Below, piece after piece: positions 61,340 through 64,000 of a stretch of DNA of 64,000 nucleotides. Position 1 is the stretch's first letter, and each line of letters starts with the position of its first letter. Source of the DNA: JABCPE02 sp963518955 (lineage in GTDB: Bacteria > Bacteroidota > Bacteroidia > Flavobacteriales > Weeksellaceae). The DNA lies in assembly GCA_963518955.1 (NCBI GenBank), contig CAUQKI010000005.1, positions 50,284 through 114,283 on the forward strand, read 5' to 3'. A program made the position numbers and the translations under genes. Under the pieces are notes generated by a model, which saw only the letters and a program-made list of their open reading frames with translations, did no database searches and was not told the origin of the DNA.

Positions 61340-62308
61340 TTATTTTTTATCAATTAGTTTCATAATTTCCAAAGCCACTTTCAGCGCTTCTGTTCCATCT
61401 TCCAGACTTACCTCCACGGGCTTATTCTCTGTGATGGAGTTTGCGAAACTTTCCAATTCATCCAAAATGGCATTATTCGGCTGAATATTAGGATATTCGA
61501 ATATTATTTGGTTTCTCTCGCCCTCTGCATTTTGGATAATCATATCAAAATCTGATGGATTTTCAGGAGCAGGTTTCATACGGATAACCTCCGCTTTTTT
61601 CTCTAAGAAATCTACCGAAATATAGGCATCTCTTTGGAAAAATCGGCTCTTTCGCATTGATTTCATTGAAATTCGGCTCGTGGTAAGGTTCGCCACGCAT
61701 CCATTCTCAAATTCTATTCTGGCATTGGCAATATCAGGCGATTTGCTGACCACACAAACGCCGCTTGCGTGGATGTTTTTCACGGGAGATTTCACCAAAG
61801 AAAGCAAAATATCCAAATCGTGTATCATCAAATCCAAAACCACAGAAACATCCGTTCCTCTCGGATTAAACTCAGCCAGACGGTGGATTTCAATGAATTT
61901 TGGTTCGCTGATAAACGGCTTCGTAGCGATAAATGCAGGATTGTAGCGCTCTACATGCCCTACCTGCGCCCTGATTCCCTTTTCATTACAAAGCTGAATA
62001 ATCTCTTCCGCCTGCTCTAAAGTCTGAGTTACAGGCTTTTCTATGAAAAAATCCAAGCCTCTTTCTATGGCTATTTTAGCATAGTCATGATGATAAAAAG
62101 TAGGCGTCACAATATCCAAAACCTCTATTTTATCCAAGAGTTCATCCAAGTTTTCATAAAATTTATACCCAAATTCTGCTTCCAGCTTTTTTGAATTTTC
62201 TATATCTTTATCATGGAAGCCCACCAAATCGTATTTTTCTGATTGGTTGAGCAATTTCAAATGTATTTTCCCAAGATGCCCAGCACCTACTAAACCTGCT
62301 TTTAACAT
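61340..62308 (-). CDS. Gfo/Idh/MocA family oxidoreductase
   Basis: 322 residues from ATG 62308; an upstream TTG frame overlaps the promoter. MLKAGLVGAGHLGKIHLKLLNQ is the NAD(P) Rossmann motif, LDFFIEKPVTQTLEQAEEII near residue 85 holds the conserved EKP, and SVVLDLMIHDLDILLSLV near 151 the family's HD region. Such enzymes oxidise sugars, inositols or sugar nucleotides; related flavobacterial genes act in surface-sugar metabolism or biliverdin-like reactions, so the substrate is open. It shares a transcript with the broken gene downstream. Confidence 0.85.
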   Translation of the reverse strand: MLKAGLVGAGHLGKIHLKLLNQSEKYDLVGFHDKDIENSKKLEAEFGYKFYENLDELLDKIEVLDIVTPTFYHHDYAKIAIERGLDFFIEKPVTQTLEQAEEIIQLCNEKGIRAQVGHVERYNPAFIATKPFISEPKFIEIHRLAEFNPRGTDVSVVLDLMIHDLDILLSLVKSPVKNIHASGVCVVSKSPDIANARIEFENGCVANLTTSRISMKSMRKSRFFQRDAYISVDFLEKKAEVIRMKPAPENPSDFDMIIQNAEGERNQIIFEYPNIQPNNAILDELESFANSITENKPVEVSLEDGTEALKVALEIMKLIDKK

Positions 62309-62335
62309 TACTTTTTTGTATTTAAAAGATTTTGC

Positions 62336-62343
62336 CAAAGATA
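62336..62343 (-). promoter_or_regulatory. -7 promoter box of the Gfo/Idh gene
   Basis: The minus strand reads TATCTTTG, 27 bases before ATG 62308. It supports the shorter start. Confidence 0.55.
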
Positions 62344-62419
62344 AGGATTTTTTATTTTTTTCTTTATTCTATTATGATTTCTGGGATTTTATTTTGATGG
62401 AAATATTTTAAAAACAAAA

Positions 62420-62452
62420 TTGATAATATCTACTAAAATATTTGTAACTTTG
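62420..62452 (+). promoter_or_regulatory. Promoter of recA
   Basis: TTG (62420-62422), 22-base spacer and TAACTTTG (62445-62452), 19 bases before ATG 62472. No LexA-like palindrome is evident. Confidence 0.7.
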
Positions 62453-62471
62453 AGGCAATATTTGAACGAAG

Positions 62472-63479
62472 ATGAGTAATTTAGAAGATAAGAAAAAAGC
62501 ACTGAGTCTAGTCCTAGAAAAAATGGACAAGACCTATGGAAAAGGAACCGTAATGAAGCTGGGAGACAGCGCAGTAGATGATACAATAGAAGTAATTCCG
62601 TCTGGTTCTTTGGGACTGGATATTGCCCTCGGTGTAGGCGGATATCCACGAGGAAGGGTGATAGAGATTTTCGGGCCTGAATCATCAGGGAAAACTACCC
62701 TTACCCTACACGCCATCGCCGAAGCCCAAAAAGCAGGAGGAATAGCAGCTTTCATAGATGCAGAGCATGCCTTTGACAGAAGTTATGCTGCAAAATTAGG
62801 AATTGATTTAGAAAACCTTATTATTTCTCAGCCAGACAATGGAGAGCAAGCCCTTGAAATCGCGGACAACCTCATCCGTTCTGGTGCGATAGACATCGTA
62901 GTAATAGACTCTGTGGCAGCTCTTACTCCAAAAGCTGAAATAGACGGCGATATGGGAGATTCCAAAATGGGACTACACGCTAGGCTGATGTCTCAAGCAT
63001 TGAGAAAACTCACAGGAACTATCAATAAAACCAAATGTACCGTGATTTTCATCAACCAGTTGAGAGAAAAAATAGGTGTAATGTTTGGTAACCCAGAAAC
63101 TACTACTGGTGGAAACGCCCTTAAATTCTACGCTTCTGTGAGAATAGACATCAGAAAAGCCAGCACACCGATAAAGGTAGGCGATGAAGCCGTAGGAAGC
63201 CGAGTAAAAGTAAAAGTGGTAAAAAATAAAGTGGCGCCACCTTTCAGACAGGCAGAATTTGACATTATGTATGGTGAGGGAGTTTCTAAAATTGGAGAAA
63301 TATTAGACCTTGGTGTAGACTATGATGTGATTAAGAAAAGCGGCTCATGGTTCAGTTATGGAGATACTAAACTAGGACAAGGTAGAGATGCTGTGAAAGA
63401 ACTTCTAAAAGACAATCCAGAGCTTACCGAAGAACTTAGCCAAAAAATAACTGAAGCAATTAAAAATAAAGAGAAATAA
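62472..63479 (+). CDS. recA: Recombinase RecA
   Basis: 335 residues. IEIFGPESSGKTTLTLHAIAE near residues 64-84 is Walker A, IDIVVIDSVAALTPKAEIDGDMGD near 139 Walker B, and FINQLREKIGVMFGNPETTTGGNAL near 194 is loop L2 with the RecA signature. It drives homologous strand exchange and, where LexA exists, SOS induction. Terminated by a 16-base hairpin. Next on the + side is the CRISPR array, without cas genes between. Confidence 0.98.
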   Translation: MSNLEDKKKALSLVLEKMDKTYGKGTVMKLGDSAVDDTIEVIPSGSLGLDIALGVGGYPRGRVIEIFGPESSGKTTLTLHAIAEAQKAGGIAAFIDAEHAFDRSYAAKLGIDLENLIISQPDNGEQALEIADNLIRSGAIDIVVIDSVAALTPKAEIDGDMGDSKMGLHARLMSQALRKLTGTINKTKCTVIFINQLREKIGVMFGNPETTTGGNALKFYASVRIDIRKASTPIKVGDEAVGSRVKVKVVKNKVAPPFRQAEFDIMYGEGVSKIGEILDLGVDYDVIKKSGSWFSYGDTKLGQGRDAVKELLKDNPELTEELSQKITEAIKNKEK

Positions 63480-63510
63480 ATCTTTTCATAATTATATTTA
63501 ATTTTAATGG

Positions 63511-63546
63511 AAACGCCCTGATGAAAATTTCATCAGGGCGTTTTTT
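63511..63546 (+). terminator. Terminator after recA
   Basis: A perfect 16-base stem, AAACGCCCTGATGAAA (63511-63526) and TTTCATCAGGGCGTTT (63528-63543), with a T-run. Confidence 0.95.
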
Positions 63547-63596
63547 ATTCATTGTACTATTAACTTTTTTAGTTTCAAATAAATTTTTTTTAGTAT

Positions 63597-63604
63597 TATT
63601 TTTG
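63597..63604 (+). promoter_or_regulatory. -7 promoter box of the candidate small RNA
   Basis: TATTTTTG matches TAnnTTTG. Upstream TTTC (63573-63576) is a poor -33 element. No coding start follows; a structured, terminated segment does. Confidence 0.5.
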
Positions 63605-63610
63605 CAATAC

Positions 63611-63697
63611 AAAGGGTAGGTTTTAAAGAACCACCCATTGTGCTGCACTTGAAACAGAGGGATTAAAAAAACTGCTTTTAAAAGTAGTTTTTTTCCA
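63611..63697 (+). ncRNA. Candidate structured small RNA between recA and the CRISPR array
   Basis: About 85 bases with three parts: a hairpin GGGTAGGTT (63614-63622) / AACCACCC (63629-63636) with one bulged A; an unpaired-looking middle with GTGCTGCAC and GAAACAGAGGGATT; and a loopless-looking terminator ACTGCTTTT / AAAAGTAGT (63671-63688) ending in seven T. A TAnnTTTG box stands just upstream. No open frame of note. It could be an independent sRNA. A tracrRNA is less likely because no stretch complementary to the 5' half of the CRISPR repeat is present. Confidence 0.5.
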
Positions 63698-63732
63698 TTT
63701 ATTATAAAAACTTTTGCAGATATAGAAACAAC

Positions 63733-64000
63733 TTTTTGAGTTGCTTTCAAATTCTTTAACTTTGTGGATACATCACAGCTGCACATATATATACCATATT
63801 CGTCTGCTTGTTGTGAGTTGCTTTCAAATTCTTTAACTTTGTGGATACATCACAGCGAGTTGAATGATATTGAGATTATGGATATGGTTGTGAGTTGCTT
63901 TCAAATTCTTTAACTTTGTGGATACATCACAGCATTTCAAAAATAATACATTCAATGAAATATGTTGTGAGTTGCTTTCAAATTCTTTAACTTTGTGGAT
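63733..64000 (+). CRISPR. CRISPR array, 47-base repeats and 30-base spacers, type II-C-like, cut by window end
   Basis: Repeats at 63733-63779, 63810-63856, 63887-63933 and 63964-64000 (37 of 47 bases). The unit begins GTTGTGAGTTGCTTTC and ends GATACATCACAGC. Spacers 63780-63809, 63857-63886 and 63934-63963 are each 30 bases. The 47-base repeat, the GTTGTG...CACAGC ends and the 30-base spacers fit type II-C of flavobacteria (Cas9). No cas gene is in the window, so the type is inferred. Repeat 1 differs at two 5' positions (63733, 63736), marking a terminal, degenerate repeat. Positions 2-4 (TTG) and 25-32 (TAACTTTG) of each repeat form a promoter. Confidence 0.96.

Noticed and set aside
63611..63697. 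tracrRNA for the adjacent CRISPR array
   Set aside because: A tracrRNA needs a stretch complementary to the 5' part of the repeat (GTTGTGAGTTGCTTTC). On + only TTAAAGAA is shared with the repeat complement. On minus the only antirepeat would be the terminal repeat itself, and its downstream sequence lacks tracr-like hairpins.
63761..63771. DnaA box in the CRISPR repeats (TGTGGATAC)
   Set aside because: One base off TGTGGATAA and part of the repeat; its regular recurrence is explained by the array.
1..64000. tRNA, rRNA genes, insertion sequences or prophage
   Set aside because: No T-arm consensus, rRNA-like stretch, transposase or terminal inverted repeats, or phage genes were seen in any intergenic gap.

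Overview
The window looks like chromosomal DNA of a low-GC flavobacterium (Bacteroidota, probably Weeksellaceae, near Riemerella, Bergeyella or Chryseobacterium). Three things support this: the type IX secretion and gliding block gldK-gldL-gldM-gldN, the recurrent Bacteroidota promoter element TAnnTTTG upstream of many genes, and the almost complete absence of Shine-Dalgarno sequences. The genus cannot be fixed from sequence alone. dnaA, parA and parB all lie here, so the region is probably close to the replication origin.

Layout. 1-8491: the end of a surface-polysaccharide operon, all on + (acyltransferases, a glycosyltransferase, UDP-HexNAc epimerase and dehydrogenase, a deacetylase overlapping a formyltransferase). 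8534-13945: minus-strand housekeeping genes (yciO-like, rsmI-like, yggS, dnaA) plus a tandem pair of secreted carboxypeptidase-regulatory-like proteins. 14105-14895: a thioesterase and a small membrane protein, convergent. 15045-26819: a heme-acquisition locus in the order hmuY, hmuY, hmuR, methyltransferase, hmuS, WG-repeat gene, hmuT, hmuU, hmuV. 26876-32021: fsa, a helix-hairpin-helix protein, gapA, panC and a FAD oxidoreductase. 32087-41186: minus-strand block glgA-like, DUF4270, glmS, gldKLMN. 41308-46449: serA, idi, a tandem family of small secreted proteins, gcvT. 46488-57150: prmC diverging from parA-parB-DUF5683-dapB, then lepB, rarA, gcvP. 57703-63479: oxyR, metK behind a probable SAM-II riboswitch, an acidic protein, a gene broken by an in-frame stop, a Gfo/Idh oxidoreductase and recA. 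63597-64000: a candidate small RNA and the first repeats of a CRISPR array that runs off the window.

How the parts work together. The hmu genes describe one route: surface lipoproteins bind heme, HmuR imports it through the outer membrane, HmuU/HmuV probably supply energy, and membrane-anchored HmuS (CobN-like) handles the porphyrin. The locus is preceded by phased AT-rich half-sites overlapping its promoter and contains a strong internal terminator between hmuY and hmuR. The first cluster probably makes UDP-GalNAc and UDP-GalNAcA and modifies the glycan with acyl and possibly formyl groups. The gld genes export proteins to the cell surface.

The most interesting signals are: the CRISPR repeat carrying a complete Bacteroidota promoter in every unit; the SAM-II-like element before metK; the operator, attenuator and inserted methyltransferase of the hmu locus; the exact 462-bp tandem triplication at 42885-44270; the nonsense-broken gene at 60492-61334; and paired DnaA boxes between prmC and parA.
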